Source: Citreicoccus inhibens
GTDB lineage: Bacteria; Myxococcota; Myxococcia; Myxococcales; Myxococcaceae
Length of the DNA: 64,000 bases
Direction: 5' to 3'
NCBI RefSeq assembly: GCF_019039035.1
Contig: NZ_JAHNZT010000021.1
Coordinates: forward strand, 62,001-126,000
Both the position numbers and the translations under genes were made by a program. The notes below the pieces were generated by a model. That model saw only the letters and a list, made by a program, of their open reading frames with translations. It was not told where the DNA came from and searched no databases. This document shows positions 1 through 9,781 of the stretch, one piece after another; within the stretch, counting starts at the first letter, position 1, and each line of letters starts with the position of its first letter.

Positions 1-3000
1 CAGGGCCCACGCCGCGGCCTGCTCGGGCGCGAGCTTCGCCAGCGTGTCTGCCGCCGCCGCGCGCACTCGCGCGTCCGGGTCGGAGAGGGCGGCGCGCACG
101 GACTCCAGCTCCTTCACGGCGCCCAGCCGACCCAGCGCGCGCGCGGCTTCCTGCCGCACGTTCGCCGGGGCCACGGACTCGCCCGAGCGCAGCAGCGCGC
201 TGGCGGGGCCGACCAGCTCTCTCCCCCCCAGCCGAGCCGCCGCCCACAGCACGCGCTCCCACGCGGAGGCCACCGGGGCGCGCTTGGGCGCGGGCGTGGA
301 CGCCCACTCGGCGGCGGTGCGGCGCTCGGTGGTGAGCAGGGCCTGTGACAGCGCGGAGGTGTCCACGGAGCCCGCGGGACGCGCCTCGCCGGTCCAGGTG
401 CCCACCAGCCACGCGGCCTCCTCGCGGGCCTGCGCCTTGTCGTGGCCCAGGAGCGCGGTCAGCTCAGGGATGGGCAGGGCACCACGGCGCGCGAGTCCGC
501 GACGCAGCCGCAGCCGCAGGGCCGCGTTGTCCAGGGTGGCCAGACGGGGCACCAGCAGCGCGGGGTCTCCCTCGCCGGAGAGGTAGGCCGCGGCGGGCTC
601 GGAGATGTCCGTGTACTTGCTGGCCACCGCGAGGAACTCCACGCGCGTGCGCTCCTGCGGGAAGAGCTTGTCCAGCGCCTTGCGGGCCGCCTCGCGCAGC
701 TCGTCCTCGTCGTCGTCGAGCGCGGCGGCCAGGGCGGCCTCTGCGGCCAGGTCTCCCAGCTTCCCGAGCTGCTCGGCCACCGTGACGCGCACGTCCACGT
801 CCGTGCCGTCGTCCGCCAGCAGGGCCTCCAGCTTCACGCGGGCGCGCTCGCCGCCGATGGCGCGCAGGCCGCACACGCCCGCGCGCTGCATCTCCTCGGT
901 CTGGCCTTCCATCGCGGCGGCCTCGACCTTCTCCTCGACCCGACGGCGCTCCTCGCCCTCGGGCAGTCGGCCCGCGAGGCGTCCCAGGCCCTCGATGGCG
1001 GCGACCACCATGGACGGCTCGGCCGGGGCCTCCGGCGTGCCACCCGCGGCCACGAGCTCCAGCTCCGCGAGGGCGCGCGCATCCCCCAGCGTGCCCAGGG
1101 CGAGCAGCGCCCGCTCCCGGTCACCCGGCTCTCCGGCGCGCGCGTACAGCAGCAGGGGACGCAGCGCGCTGGCGCGGCCCTTGTGCGCCACGCCCTCGGC
1201 GGCGGGCAGCATCACCAACCGGTCGCCGGCGCGCAGGACCTCTTCCAGCGGCTCCACCGGCGAGCCCTGGTAGATGACCCGCTTCGAGTAGCGCGCCACG
1301 GCCTCCGCGCGCACGGCGGCGTCGCGGTCGTTGAACAAGCCCACCAGCAGCGCGTCCTGGCCCGCCTCCTTGCCGGTCTGCAACTCGACGGCGGCGGCCT
1401 TGCGCACCTCCGCGTCCGCGCTCTTCACCGCCACGCGCAGGAAGCGCACCGCCAGCTCGGGGTCGCGCTTCGTCGCCTCGCGGTCCTTCGTCTTCTCGCG
1501 GTCGGTGCCCGCGATCTTCATGGCGGCCGCCACGCAGGCGAGGCGCACGGCGGGGGCCTCGTCGTCCACGCTGCGGCGCGCGAGCAGGTCCAGCGCCTCG
1601 ACCCGCTCGGTACGTCCCAGGGCCTTCACCAGATTCGTGCGCTCGTTGACGTCCGTGGAGACGGACAGGCGCGCGCCCAGGGCGGCCACGGCGGCCGGAG
1701 TCGCCAGGCGGGCCAGTCCCTCCACCGCGCGCTTCACCAGCGGCGCGGCCTCGGCGCGCAGGAAGGCGCCCAGCACCTCCACGGCGCGGTCGTCGCCGCG
1801 CCACGCGAGCAGCTCGGCGGCGCGCAGCCGGAGGTCCTCGTGCTCGCTGGCCATCGCGCGGCCGAGCGCCTCGGTGACGCGCGCGTCGTTGGCGCCCGCC
1901 AGCCGCTCGATGACGCCCACGCGCAGGTCGGCGTGCTCGCTGCTCAGCGCCGCGAGCAGCGGCTCCAGGCTTCCCGCCGGGCTGAGCTTCTCCAGCAGCT
2001 CGAAGGCGTACTTGCGCACGTCCGCCAGCGGCGAGTTGAGCGCGGCGGCCACGCGGGGCCGGGCCGGGTCTCCACGCTCGGCCAGCTCGTCCAGCGCGGC
2101 GCGGGCCACGTCCGGCGAGAGCGAGGCCAGGGCCAGCGCCAGCGGCTCATCACTGCCCGCGGGGAACAGTTCCTTGATGCCCGCGAGCGCGGCCTTGCGC
2201 ACGAGCTGGTGCGGATCCTCCAGCGCGCGCAGCAGCGCGGCCACCGCGGCCTGCGTGCCCGCGTAGCCTTCCTGCGTGAGCTTCACCACGCGGTCCACCG
2301 CGTCGCGGCGCACGCGGTGTCCCTCGTCATCCCCCGCGACCACCTGCCGCAAGAGCCCCACGTACGCGCCGAACGCGAGCCGGCGCAGGTGCTGCCGCTC
2401 GGCGGCGACGGTGGCCTCGGCCGAGGGCTCCGCCGAACCGGGCTTCACCGCGGAGAAGAGTCGCCGCAGCCAGCTCTTGCCGCCGCCCGTCTGCACGGGG
2501 CCCGTGCCGGGCGCCGTCTCCGGCTTCCACGGGGCGTCCAACGTGCGGGGCCGCGCGACCTTCTGCGCCTCGCGGAAGTAGTCGAGCGGCTTGTTGCGCA
2601 GCAGCAGCACCTGGGCCGCCGCGTAGCGCTGCTCGGGTTGGTCGCTGGAGAGGGCCTCGGCGAGGCCCACCACGCGCTTGGCGCGGTCCTCTTCCGACGG
2701 CCAGTCCTTCATGTCGCCGGCCTTCTCCGGGCGCGGCGGCAACAGCACGTCCACCAGGTGCGCGCGATACGCGTCCGCTTCCGTGCGCAGCTCCAGGGCG
2801 CGGGCCGCGGCGTAGCGTACGTCGGGACGGCCGCCGGACAGCGCGCTGGTCAGCAGGTCGGGCGGCTCGCCCCGACGGGTGGCGCGCAGGTCGCGGGCGA
2901 GGACGATGGCGAACACCATCTCCTGCACCTCGCGCGCGGAGTCTTCCAGGCCGTGCAGGAGTCCGCCGTCGCCCTCGGAGCCCAGCGCCGCGAAGGAGAG

Positions 3001-6000
3001 GATGGCGCCCAGGCGGATGGGCAGGTGGTCATGGCGCAGGTTGCCGGTGAGCACCGGCAGCGCGCGCGCATCACCCAGGCGCGACAGGCCGTCCGCGCCC
3101 CACGAGCGCACCGCCACGTTGGCGTGGCCGAGCGCGTCCAGCAGGAACCCCTCGTCACCGCGACGGCTCGCGGTGGCGAGGCCTCGCGCGCCCTGCTCCT
3201 GGAGGTCGCCCAGCTCATGCGGGATGAGCGTGGTGGCGAAGAAGCCCAGGAGGCGCCGCGAGCCCAACGAGGCCAGCGCTCGCGCCGCGCGCACGCGCAG
3301 CGGGTGGAGGAGCCCAGGCGGATAGATGCGCTCCAGGTCCTTGTCGGTGATGAGCCCGCGCATCGGCTCGATGATGTCCTCGGCGCCGCGCGGGGCGAGC
3401 AGCTCCGCGGCCCGCACGCGCACCGGCAGCTCTCCCGCCACGAGCCCGGCCAGCAGCGGCCCGTTCTCGCTCGGAATCAGCTTGTCGAGCGACTCCAGCG
3501 CGGCGATGGCCACGTCCACGCGCTCGTCCTGCACCAGCTTCAGCAGCGGCGAGCGCAGGGGCTCGGCGGGGGCCTGCGCGGCGTTCTTCGCCGCCAGCGC
3601 TCGCAGCGCGGGGTGGGTGCTCGTCAGCGCGGCCAGGTGCGGCTCGGGCTTCTCCTTGCCCGCGAGCTTCACCCACGACTCGTAGGCGGCGGTGGCCACG
3701 GTGACGTCGCGATCCTCCACGGACTTGCGCAGCCGCTCCAGGGCCCAGCTCTCGGCGCCGCGCTCGGTGAGCACCTCCACGGCGCGCTGGCGCAGGTCCG
3801 GGAAGCGGCCCGTCAACGCGCGGTCCAGGGCCTTCTGCGGCTCCTTCTCGTTCCACGCCCACAGGGTGCGGAAGGCCTCGCTGCGCACCTTGCCAGACTC
3901 GTCCTCCAGCGCGTTGCCGAGCAGCGGCTCCGCGCCCTGGGCCTGCGCGCCCAGCTTCACCAGCCGGTCCAGGCCGCGCACGCGCACGTCCTCGTGGCCC
4001 GAGCGCAGCGCGGCCTCGGCGGCGGACAGCGGCGCCTCCACGTCGAGCGTCACCACCGCGTCCAGCGCCGCCGCGCGCACGTCCGCGTCGGTGTCGTCCA
4101 GCATCCACACCAGCCGCTCGCGGGCACGCGGATCCTGCAGCGCCTGAAGCGACGTGGCCGCCTGCCGACGGATGAACGCGTCCCCTTCGCGCGACAGCTG
4201 GAGCAGCGCACCCAGCGCGCGGGCATCGCCCACCTGCGCCAGACCGCGCGCGCCCCGCAACGCGGTGTCCGGCGTGCGGCAGGCCATGGCGGCCAGCAGC
4301 GGCTCCAGGTCCGGCTCCGCGAGCGTGCCCTGCGCCGAGGCGCCCGCGAGCAGCGCGTCGCGCGAGGCGGTGACCTCGGTCTCGGTGGTGAACTTCGCGT
4401 CCGCGTCTCCGGCGTTGCGCTTGGCGCGCAGGGCCAGCATCCGCGCCACGTCACGCACCGCGCGCGCGAAGTCCTCGTCACGCGACTCCAGCGCGGCGGC
4501 CAGCGGCCGGCGCTCCAGCGCGCGCACCGTGAAGGCCACGCGCCGCACATCCGCGTCCGAGTCATCCAGCGCGCGCGCCACCAGCGGTTGGAGCTGCGGG
4601 TGGCTCAGGAGCCCACCGCCCGCCGCGCGGATGAGCACCTCGACCTTGAGGGGCGAGGGGCCACGCTCGAAGGCGGTCTTCAGCGGCTCCAGGCTCTCCG
4701 CGGGCGAGACGGCGACGAGCGCGTCCAGCGCCGCCAGCCCCACCGAGGGCTCCGCGTCCGCGAGCCGGCCCGCGACGAGCCCCGGCACCAACGGGGACGT
4801 GCCGCCGAGCTTCGCCAGCCGGCGCAGGCCCAGGGTGCGGATCTCCGAGAAGCGCGAGTCCAGGGCCGCGCGCGGCGCGCCCAGCGCGGACTCCGTCTCC
4901 AGCTTCTCCAGGGCCTCCAGCGCGGCGAGGCGCACGGCGGGCTGATTGTCGTTGAGGCGCTCGCGCAGCTTGGGGCGAGCCCCGACGCGGCCTCGCGCGG
5001 CCAGCTCCAGCGCGGCCAGCTTGCGCACCTCGGGCTCGTTGTCCGAGGTCAGCAGCCCCAGGACGAACTCCAGCGCCTCGGGCTCCTCCAGCGCGGTGGC
5101 CTCGCGCACCGCGGCCTCGCGCTTGGAGCGGCCTCCCTTGGGGGCCTCGGCCAGCAGGTCGAAGCCGTGCGCGTACGTCACGGTCTCGTCGGTGGGCTTG
5201 CCATCCAGGCCCACCGTGTAGCGAGACACCTTGCGGTCATCGCCACCCGCGAAGACGTGCCCCTGCGCCAGCTTGGCCAGCCGCGGGTTGGCGGGCGGCG
5301 CGAAGGCGAGCGCCGTCACCGGCCTGGTGCTCACGTCGAAGGTGCGCGGCTTGCGGCGCTCATCCAGACGCCAGACCTTGAGCTTGCCGTCGGTGCCCGC
5401 GGACCACACCCGGTCCGAGGCCTCCTCGCCCGCCTCGGCGGCGGGCGTGGGCGGGAACAGCAGCGCGAGCACCGAGCCCGCGTGGCCGCTGTCCTTGTCG
5501 CCGCGGACCTCGAACTCCACCGCGCCCACCAGGTACCAGAGGCGCAGCTTGCCGTCGTCGCCGCCGGACACCAGGCGCCCGTCGCGCGGCGTGAACGCCA
5601 GCGCCCGCACGCCACCCTCATGGCCCGGCATGTCGCGCCGCGCGTCCGTGGAGAGGGTGAAGGCGCGCACCACGCCGTCATCACCGGCGCAGGCCACGTA
5701 CGTGTTCGAGGGGTCCACCGCCACCGCGCGCAGCGGCTGCGACGAGGCCCGCCACTCCTTCAGCTTGCGGGTGGACTCCACCTCCCACACGCGCACGACG
5801 CCGTCGATGCCGGCCGTGGCGAGGTGCTTTCCGTCCGGGCTCGGGGCCACCGCGGTGCATCCGCCCGCGTGCACGCCGTGGAGCTGGAACTGCACCTTGC
5901 CGTCAGACAACGCCCCGAAGTACACGGTCCCGTCCGCGCCGCCCGCGAACCAGCGCTCGCCGAAGAGCGCCACCGCGAGCACCGCCGAGGGCAGCTCCGT

Positions 6001-6144
6001 GGTCCACACCACCTTGTTGGTGCCGGGCTCGTAGGCGATGAGCCGGCTGTCGGTGGACGCGCGGGCGCCGCCCACGAGCAGCAAGCGGGCGTTGGCCGCC
6101 AGTGCACGAACCTTCTCGATGTTGCCGATGGCGAGGTTGGCCAT
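1..6144 (-). CDS. Giant WD40 beta-propeller plus HEAT-repeat protein (C-terminus beyond window)
   Basis: The frame opens at the ATG read leftward from 6144 and stays open for 2048 codons to the left edge, so the stop is not seen. Residues 1 to about 330 hold repeated blades with G-x-D-G-x-V/L-x-V/L-W signatures (for example AGIDGVVRVW, SGGDDGKLRLW, AGTDGKLKVW), typical of a WD40 propeller. From about residue 345 onward the protein is a continuous run of roughly 30-residue helical hairpins rich in VR-x-A-A-L-E-A-L, typical of HEAT repeats. There is no signal peptide, so it is probably a cytoplasmic scaffold. No catalytic motif was seen in the part visible. It stands alone at the edge, and what lies downstream is unknown. 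The repeat classes are clear but the cellular role is not. Confidence 0.85.
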   Translation of the reverse strand, partial: MANLAIGNIEKVRALAANARLLLVGGARASTDSRLIAYEPGTNKVVWTTELPSAVLAVALFGERWFAGGADGTVYFGALSDGKVQFQLHGVHAGGCTAVAPSPDGKHLATAGIDGVVRVWEVESTRKLKEWRASSQPLRAVAVDPSNTYVACAGDDGVVRAFTLSTDARRDMPGHEGGVRALAFTPRDGRLVSGGDDGKLRLWYLVGAVEFEVRGDKDSGHAGSVLALLFPPTPAAEAGEEASDRVWSAGTDGKLKVWRLDERRKPRTFDVSTRPVTALAFAPPANPRLAKLAQGHVFAGGDDRKVSRYTVGLDGKPTDETVTYAHGFDLLAEAPKGGRSKREAAVREATALEEPEALEFVLGLLTSDNEPEVRKLAALELAARGRVGARPKLRERLNDNQPAVRLAALEALEKLETESALGAPRAALDSRFSEIRTLGLRRLAKLGGTSPLVPGLVAGRLADAEPSVGLAALDALVAVSPAESLEPLKTAFERGPSPLKVEVLIRAAGGGLLSHPQLQPLVARALDDSDADVRRVAFTVRALERRPLAAALESRDEDFARAVRDVARMLALRAKRNAGDADAKFTTETEVTASRDALLAGASAQGTLAEPDLEPLLAAMACRTPDTALRGARGLAQVGDARALGALLQLSREGDAFIRRQAATSLQALQDPRARERLVWMLDDTDADVRAAALDAVVTLDVEAPLSAAEAALRSGHEDVRVRGLDRLVKLGAQAQGAEPLLGNALEDESGKVRSEAFRTLWAWNEKEPQKALDRALTGRFPDLRQRAVEVLTERGAESWALERLRKSVEDRDVTVATAAYESWVKLAGKEKPEPHLAALTSTHPALRALAAKNAAQAPAEPLRSPLLKLVQDERVDVAIAALESLDKLIPSENGPLLAGLVAGELPVRVRAAELLAPRGAEDIIEPMRGLITDKDLERIYPPGLLHPLRVRAARALASLGSRRLLGFFATTLIPHELGDLQEQGARGLATASRRGDEGFLLDALGHANVAVRSWGADGLSRLGDARALPVLTGNLRHDHLPIRLGAILSFAALGSEGDGGLLHGLEDSAREVQEMVFAIVLARDLRATRRGEPPDLLTSALSGGRPDVRYAAARALELRTEADAYRAHLVDVLLPPRPEKAGDMKDWPSEEDRAKRVVGLAEALSSDQPEQRYAAAQVLLLRNKPLDYFREAQKVARPRTLDAPWKPETAPGTGPVQTGGGKSWLRRLFSAVKPGSAEPSAEATVAAERQHLRRLAFGAYVGLLRQVVAGDDEGHRVRRDAVDRVVKLTQEGYAGTQAAVAALLRALEDPHQLVRKAALAGIKELFPAGSDEPLALALASLSPDVARAALDELAERGDPARPRVAAALNSPLADVRKYAFELLEKLSPAGSLEPLLAALSSEHADLRVGVIERLAGANDARVTEALGRAMASEHEDLRLRAAELLAWRGDDRAVEVLGAFLRAEAAPLVKRAVEGLARLATPAAVAALGARLSVSTDVNERTNLVKALGRTERVEALDLLARRSVDDEAPAVRLACVAAAMKIAGTDREKTKDREATKRDPELAVRFLRVAVKSADAEVRKAAAVELQTGKEAGQDALLVGLFNDRDAAVRAEAVARYSKRVIYQGSPVEPLEEVLRAGDRLVMLPAAEGVAHKGRASALRPLLLYARAGEPGDRERALLALGTLGDARALAELELVAAGGTPEAPAEPSMVVAAIEGLGRLAGRLPEGEERRRVEEKVEAAAMEGQTEEMQRAGVCGLRAIGGERARVKLEALLADDGTDVDVRVTVAEQLGKLGDLAAEAALAAALDDDEDELREAARKALDKLFPQERTRVEFLAVASKYTDISEPAAAYLSGEGDPALLVPRLATLDNAALRLRLRRGLARRGALPIPELTALLGHDKAQAREEAAWLVGTWTGEARPAGSVDTSALSQALLTTERRTAAEWASTPAPKRAPVASAWERVLWAAARLGGRELVGPASALLRSGESVAPANVRQEAARALGRLGAVKELESVRAALSDPDARVRAAAADTLAKLAPEQAAAWAL

Positions 6145-6322
6145 GGTGTCTTTCCGGAGCGACCGCGCCGGGTGCATCCGCGGTCGAGCGCGGCAGGAGC
6201 GTAGGCGAGCCCTACGGGGAGCGGAAGGTGGAAAGGACGCGCGGCGCGAGGGCTCGGGAAGATTCCCGGCTTCTCTCGTTGGACTGAGGACTCACATCCA
6301 CCAACAACGGAAGGCTTTCGCC

Positions 6323-6721
6323 ATGCAGAGCTCGAAGAAGACGCTGTTCCAGAAGTACGTCCTGGGTGCCGCGCTCGCCGTCTCGGCCATCCTGCCGGGC
6401 ATCGGTCACGCCACCCCGACCAGCAATGGCTACACCTGGCAGGTCTGGGGCTTCGTGGACCAGTACCGCGTGTCGAACACCGGTGATGTTGTCGTGTGGT
6501 TCGAGAACAGCGCGGGCACGCGCATCACGAACTATCCGGACGCCAATGGCGTGAACCAGTGTGCCGGCAATGATGGACTGGTCATCTCGCAGTCGCATCC
6601 GTTGTTCGACCAGCTCTCGAAGACCATCCTCACGGGCGGGCTGGCGCGCCGCAATATGAAGATCGCCTACGAGGGCGTGAGCGGCACCTGCTACATCAAG
6701 ATGATCCTGGTCGAGATGTGA
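6323..6721 (+). CDS. Small secreted protein, unknown function
   Basis: This encodes 132 residues. The ATG at 6323 has a GGAAGG stretch about 10 bases upstream and opens a clear Sec signal peptide (basic start, hydrophobic core LGAALAVSAILPGIG, likely cleavage after GHA). The mature part is about 100 residues, with two cysteines (QCAGND and GTCYIK) placed for one disulfide, and reads as a small all-beta domain. The ending, 'MKIAYEGVSGTCYIKMILVEM', resembles what I remember of small SubB/PltB-like or DUF5992-like secreted beta domains, but this is weak recall, not a search. The metalloprotease gene starts 19 bases after its stop, so the two are probably co-transcribed. Confidence 0.7.
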   Translation: MQSSKKTLFQKYVLGAALAVSAILPGIGHATPTSNGYTWQVWGFVDQYRVSNTGDVVVWFENSAGTRITNYPDANGVNQCAGNDGLVISQSHPLFDQLSKTILTGGLARRNMKIAYEGVSGTCYIKMILVEM

Positions 6722-6740
6722 TGTCCCAGGTGACGCCATC

Positions 6741-7646
6741 ATGATGACACGACAATTCAGACCGCCCTGGCGCGGGCTGGCGTCCCTGGCGTTGCTGGGA
6801 GCGCTCGCCGGGTGTGGCGGCGCGGACCCCGCCGAGCCCACTGCTCCCACGCTGTCCACGTCGCATGCGCCGAGCTGGGAGGACTTCCTCGCGCGCAGCA
6901 CCAAGCACGTGGAGGGCCGGGACATCTACGTCGTCGAGTGGGACCGGCCGCTCGCCTCCATCGAGGCGCTGCGCGCGTACTACGACCAGCAGGTCGCGGG
7001 AGCGGACACCGGCACGGCGGGGCAGCCGCTGATGGTCAATCAGGTGAACGGCGCGGATGACCTGTGGCGAGACCCGACGGTGACGCACTTGAGCTACTGC
7101 GTGAGCACCGCGTTCGGCTCGCGGCAGGCGCGGGTGCGGCAGGAGATGCAGGCCGCGGCCTCGTCGTGGGCGCGACTGTCCAACGTCGCGTTCATCGATG
7201 ACCCGACGCAGGATGGCTCCTGCACCGGCAGCAACACCAACGTGACGTTCGCGGTGGTGCCGTGGACCTCCGGCGGGGCCTGCTCCTTCTTCCCGAGCGG
7301 CGGCGCCTGCGTGGCTCGCACGCTGGTCATCAACTACGACGACTTCGACACCAGTCCGAACTGGAAGACGATCGCCCCGAACATGACCACCGAGGGCGTG
7401 CTGCGCCACGAGCTGGGGCACATCCTCGGCTTCCGGCACGAGCACACCAACCCCGCGTCGGGCACGTGCTTCGAGGACTCGAACTGGCGGTCGCTGACGC
7501 CGTATGACCCGTCCAGCGTGATGCATTACCAGTGGTGCAACGGCGTCCTGTCCGCGGACATGACGCTGACCAACCTGGATGAGCGCGGCTCGGTGTCGGT
7601 GTACGGCCTCGCCGTGCCGGCCATGAGCGCCGCCCTGCTCCTCTGA
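6741..7646 (+). CDS. Secreted metzincin-type zinc metalloprotease, lipoprotein
   Basis: This encodes 301 residues. An N-terminal signal peptide ends in the lipobox LAGC, so the protein is probably lipid-anchored at the cell surface. The zinc site HELGHILGFRHEH (around residue 220) has the H-E-x-x-H-x-x-G-x-x-H layout of metzincins, and SVMHY about 40 residues later is the expected Met-turn. Both fit an active endopeptidase. The FRHEH part is reminiscent of astacins and of the bacterial HEIGH (M57-like) family; I cannot settle the subfamily. Several cysteines in the catalytic half suggest disulfides. It follows the small secreted gene by 19 bases, and AGGTGA precedes the start. A strong hairpin lies just after the stop. 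Confidence 0.85.
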   Translation: MMTRQFRPPWRGLASLALLGALAGCGGADPAEPTAPTLSTSHAPSWEDFLARSTKHVEGRDIYVVEWDRPLASIEALRAYYDQQVAGADTGTAGQPLMVNQVNGADDLWRDPTVTHLSYCVSTAFGSRQARVRQEMQAAASSWARLSNVAFIDDPTQDGSCTGSNTNVTFAVVPWTSGGACSFFPSGGACVARTLVINYDDFDTSPNWKTIAPNMTTEGVLRHELGHILGFRHEHTNPASGTCFEDSNWRSLTPYDPSSVMHYQWCNGVLSADMTLTNLDERGSVSVYGLAVPAMSAALLL

Positions 7647-7662
7647 GCCGTGACACCGAAGG

Positions 7663-7701
7663 CCGCCCGTCTCGCGTGAGCACGCCGCGCGAGACGGGCG
7701 G
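7663..7701 (+). terminator. Strong hairpin after the metalloprotease gene
   Basis: A perfect 14-base-pair stem (CCGCCCGTCTCGCG at 7663-7676 with its complement at 7688-7701) and an 11-base loop begin 17 bases after the metalloprotease stop. Only two T bases follow, so termination may depend on the stem alone. Confidence 0.6.
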
Positions 7702-7801
7702 TTCGCGTCCTCGGGGCAAGGCGCCTGGCTGGTGCGCCCCTCAGGGCTGCTCCCCGTGCGCGCGTCGCGTGGGCAGCATGTCCCCTCGGAGGATGGCGAC
7801 G

Positions 7802-8194
7802 ATGATTCAACTCCAGCGCGTCTATGGCGAGCAGGGCCCGGCGGCTCGGGTGGGGACTCGCTTCCTGGTGGACCGGCTGTGGCCGCGAGGGGTCAGGAAG
7901 ACGGACCTCCGGCTGGACGGCTGGCCTCGCGACGTGGGCCCCAGCACGGAGCTGCGGCGGTGGTTCGCGCACGACGTGGAGCGCTGGGGCGAGTTCCGGC
8001 GCCGCTACACCCGAGAGCTGGACGCGCACCACGACGCGTGGGCGCCGTTGTTGGAGGCCGCGCGCCACGGCCGCGTCACCTTGCTGTATGGCGCGCGCGA
8101 CACCGAGCACAACAACGCCGTGGTGCTGAAGGACTACCTGGAGGCGCGGCTGAAGCGCGCGGCGAAGACGAGGTCCCGGCGCACCGCGCACTGA
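7802..8194 (+). CDS. DUF488 family protein
   Basis: This encodes 130 residues. The start at 7802 is chosen because GGAGG at 7788-7792 is nine bases upstream; an in-frame ATG at 7793 directly abuts that site. The sequence has the hallmark DUF488 pattern: an early RVYG, then RFLVDRLWPRGV near the N-terminus, a WFAHDVERWGEFRRRY stretch in the middle and LLYGARDTEHNNAVVL near the end. The family (E. coli YeaO and relatives) is small, soluble and of unknown biochemical role. It converges with the MATE gene, leaving 10 bases between the stops. Confidence 0.85.
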   Translation: MIQLQRVYGEQGPAARVGTRFLVDRLWPRGVRKTDLRLDGWPRDVGPSTELRRWFAHDVERWGEFRRRYTRELDAHHDAWAPLLEAARHGRVTLLYGARDTEHNNAVVLKDYLEARLKRAAKTRSRRTAH

Positions 8195-8204
8195 GCCGCG
8201 TGGC

Positions 8205-9644
8205 TCAGCCCGCCGCGAGCGTGGGCGGGGGTTCGGCCGCGCTCACCAGGGACTTGCTCTGCCAGGCGCGGCTCCTCCAGCGGAACCAGAAGGTGATGCC
8301 GCGCGTCCACTCGTCCACGGCCACGGCGAGCCACACGCCCGCCAGTCCCAGGTTCAGCTTGAAGACGAAGACGTAGCCCAGCGAGAGGCTCAAGCAGACC
8401 ATGGACGTGAAGCCCATGTAGACGGTGAAGGGCGCGTCTCCGGCGGCGCGCAGCGCGTTCACCAGGACGAGGTTGAACGAGCGCCCCGTCTCCAGCAATA
8501 GCCCCAGCACGATGACGCGTGAGGTGAGCTCGATGACGTCCGCGTGGGGCGTGAAGAGGCCCACCAGCGGCTTGCGGAAGAGGATGGCGAGCACGTCCAC
8601 CGCCACGGTGATGGCCACGCTCCACTTCAGGCTCTCCAGCACGCGGCGGTACGCGTCCTCCGTGCGGCGCGCGCCCACCAGCCGCCCCACGATGATGGAC
8701 GTGCCCACGCCCACCGCGATGCTGAAGAGGAACACGTACTGGGAAATGGACATCGCGTACTGGCGCGACGCCAGCGCGGTGGGCCCCAGGAACGTGACGT
8801 AGAAGAGGAACACCGTCTGGCACGAGTGGTACGTGAGCTGCTCCACCGCCGAGGGGATTCCAATCTTCAGTATCTTGAGGATGTATTCCTTGGAGAAGGC
8901 CACGTCGTCGCGCGCGACCATCTTCACGCCCATCACCCGGTACAGCATCCAGACGAAGACGAGCAGCGCGGTGGAGCGGCTCACCACCGTGGAGACCGCC
9001 GCGCCGGCCACGCCCAGCTTCGGCGCGCCGAGCAGCCCGAAGATGAGCAGCGCGTTGCCGAGGATGTGCACCGCGTTCATCCCCAGCGAGACGAACATGG
9101 ACTCCTTCGTGAAACCGTAGGTGCGCAGCAGGCTCGCGAAGACGTTGATGAGCGCCTGGAGGAAGATGCAGCCGCCCGCGATGCTCAGGTACGTCCGGGC
9201 GTACTCCATCACCTGTCCCGTCAGGTTCATCCGCGCGAGCAAGGCATTGCCGAACAGCAGGAACGCGGCGCTGACCGTCACGCCGAGCAGCAGGTTCAAG
9301 GTGATGGCGAGCGCGGAGATGCGCGCGGCCTCGGCGTTGCGGCGAGCGCCCAGGTACTGCGCGACGACGACGGAGGCCCCGTTGCTCACCATCTCCATGA
9401 TGAGGATGCAGAGCGAGAGGTATTGGTTGACGACGCCGACGGCGGACACCGCCTCGTCGGAGATGCCGCTGAGCATCAGCGTGTCCGCCGTGCCCATCAG
9501 CATGAAGAGGAGAATCTCGAGGAACAGGGGCCACGTGAGCTGAAACAGACGAAGCTCCCGTGGCTCGGGAGCAGCGCCGGGCACGGCGACCGCGGATTCC
9601 ATGGCGCGGTGCGTACCGTCCCGCTCCTTTTTCAGCAACCGCAT
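8205..9644 (-). CDS. MATE family multidrug/toxin exporter
   Basis: This encodes up to 479 residues with about 12 hydrophobic segments. The opening region, TWPLFLEILLFMLMGTADTLML followed by GISDEAVSAVGVVNQ, is the typical first half-repeat of MATE cation-coupled antiporters, and a second copy of the fold starts near the middle (PSAVEQLTYHSCQTVF). It would act in the inner membrane, exporting drugs or metabolites in exchange for Na+ or H+. The start is uncertain: an ATG at 9644 has no clear ribosome site, and a second ATG at 9602 would shorten the protein by 14 residues without losing any membrane segment. It is divergent from the acetyltransferase gene. Confidence 0.9.
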   Translation of the reverse strand: MRLLKKERDGTHRAMESAVAVPGAAPEPRELRLFQLTWPLFLEILLFMLMGTADTLMLSGISDEAVSAVGVVNQYLSLCILIMEMVSNGASVVVAQYLGARRNAEAARISALAITLNLLLGVTVSAAFLLFGNALLARMNLTGQVMEYARTYLSIAGGCIFLQALINVFASLLRTYGFTKESMFVSLGMNAVHILGNALLIFGLLGAPKLGVAGAAVSTVVSRSTALLVFVWMLYRVMGVKMVARDDVAFSKEYILKILKIGIPSAVEQLTYHSCQTVFLFYVTFLGPTALASRQYAMSISQYVFLFSIAVGVGTSIIVGRLVGARRTEDAYRRVLESLKWSVAITVAVDVLAILFRKPLVGLFTPHADVIELTSRVIVLGLLLETGRSFNLVLVNALRAAGDAPFTVYMGFTSMVCLSLSLGYVFVFKLNLGLAGVWLAVAVDEWTRGITFWFRWRSRAWQSKSLVSAAEPPPTLAAG

Positions 9645-9781
9645 CGCAGGGCGAGGGGCGCGACCCGGGCCCGAGTGTCTCCCCGTCGCCTCTCCAGGCG
9701 GGCGGCCTGTTTGCCGTCCTCCGCGAGGGTGTTCATCGTGGCGACGAGGGCACCCCTGCCCCTCGGCGCGAAAGGCACGTC

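Noticed and set aside
442-6204. A 1920-codon open frame on the plus strand opposite the WD40-HEAT gene
   Set aside because: Its product is an Arg/His/Gln/Leu-rich shadow without domains, while the minus-strand frame gives clean WD40 and HEAT repeats. High GC at third positions keeps antisense frames open.
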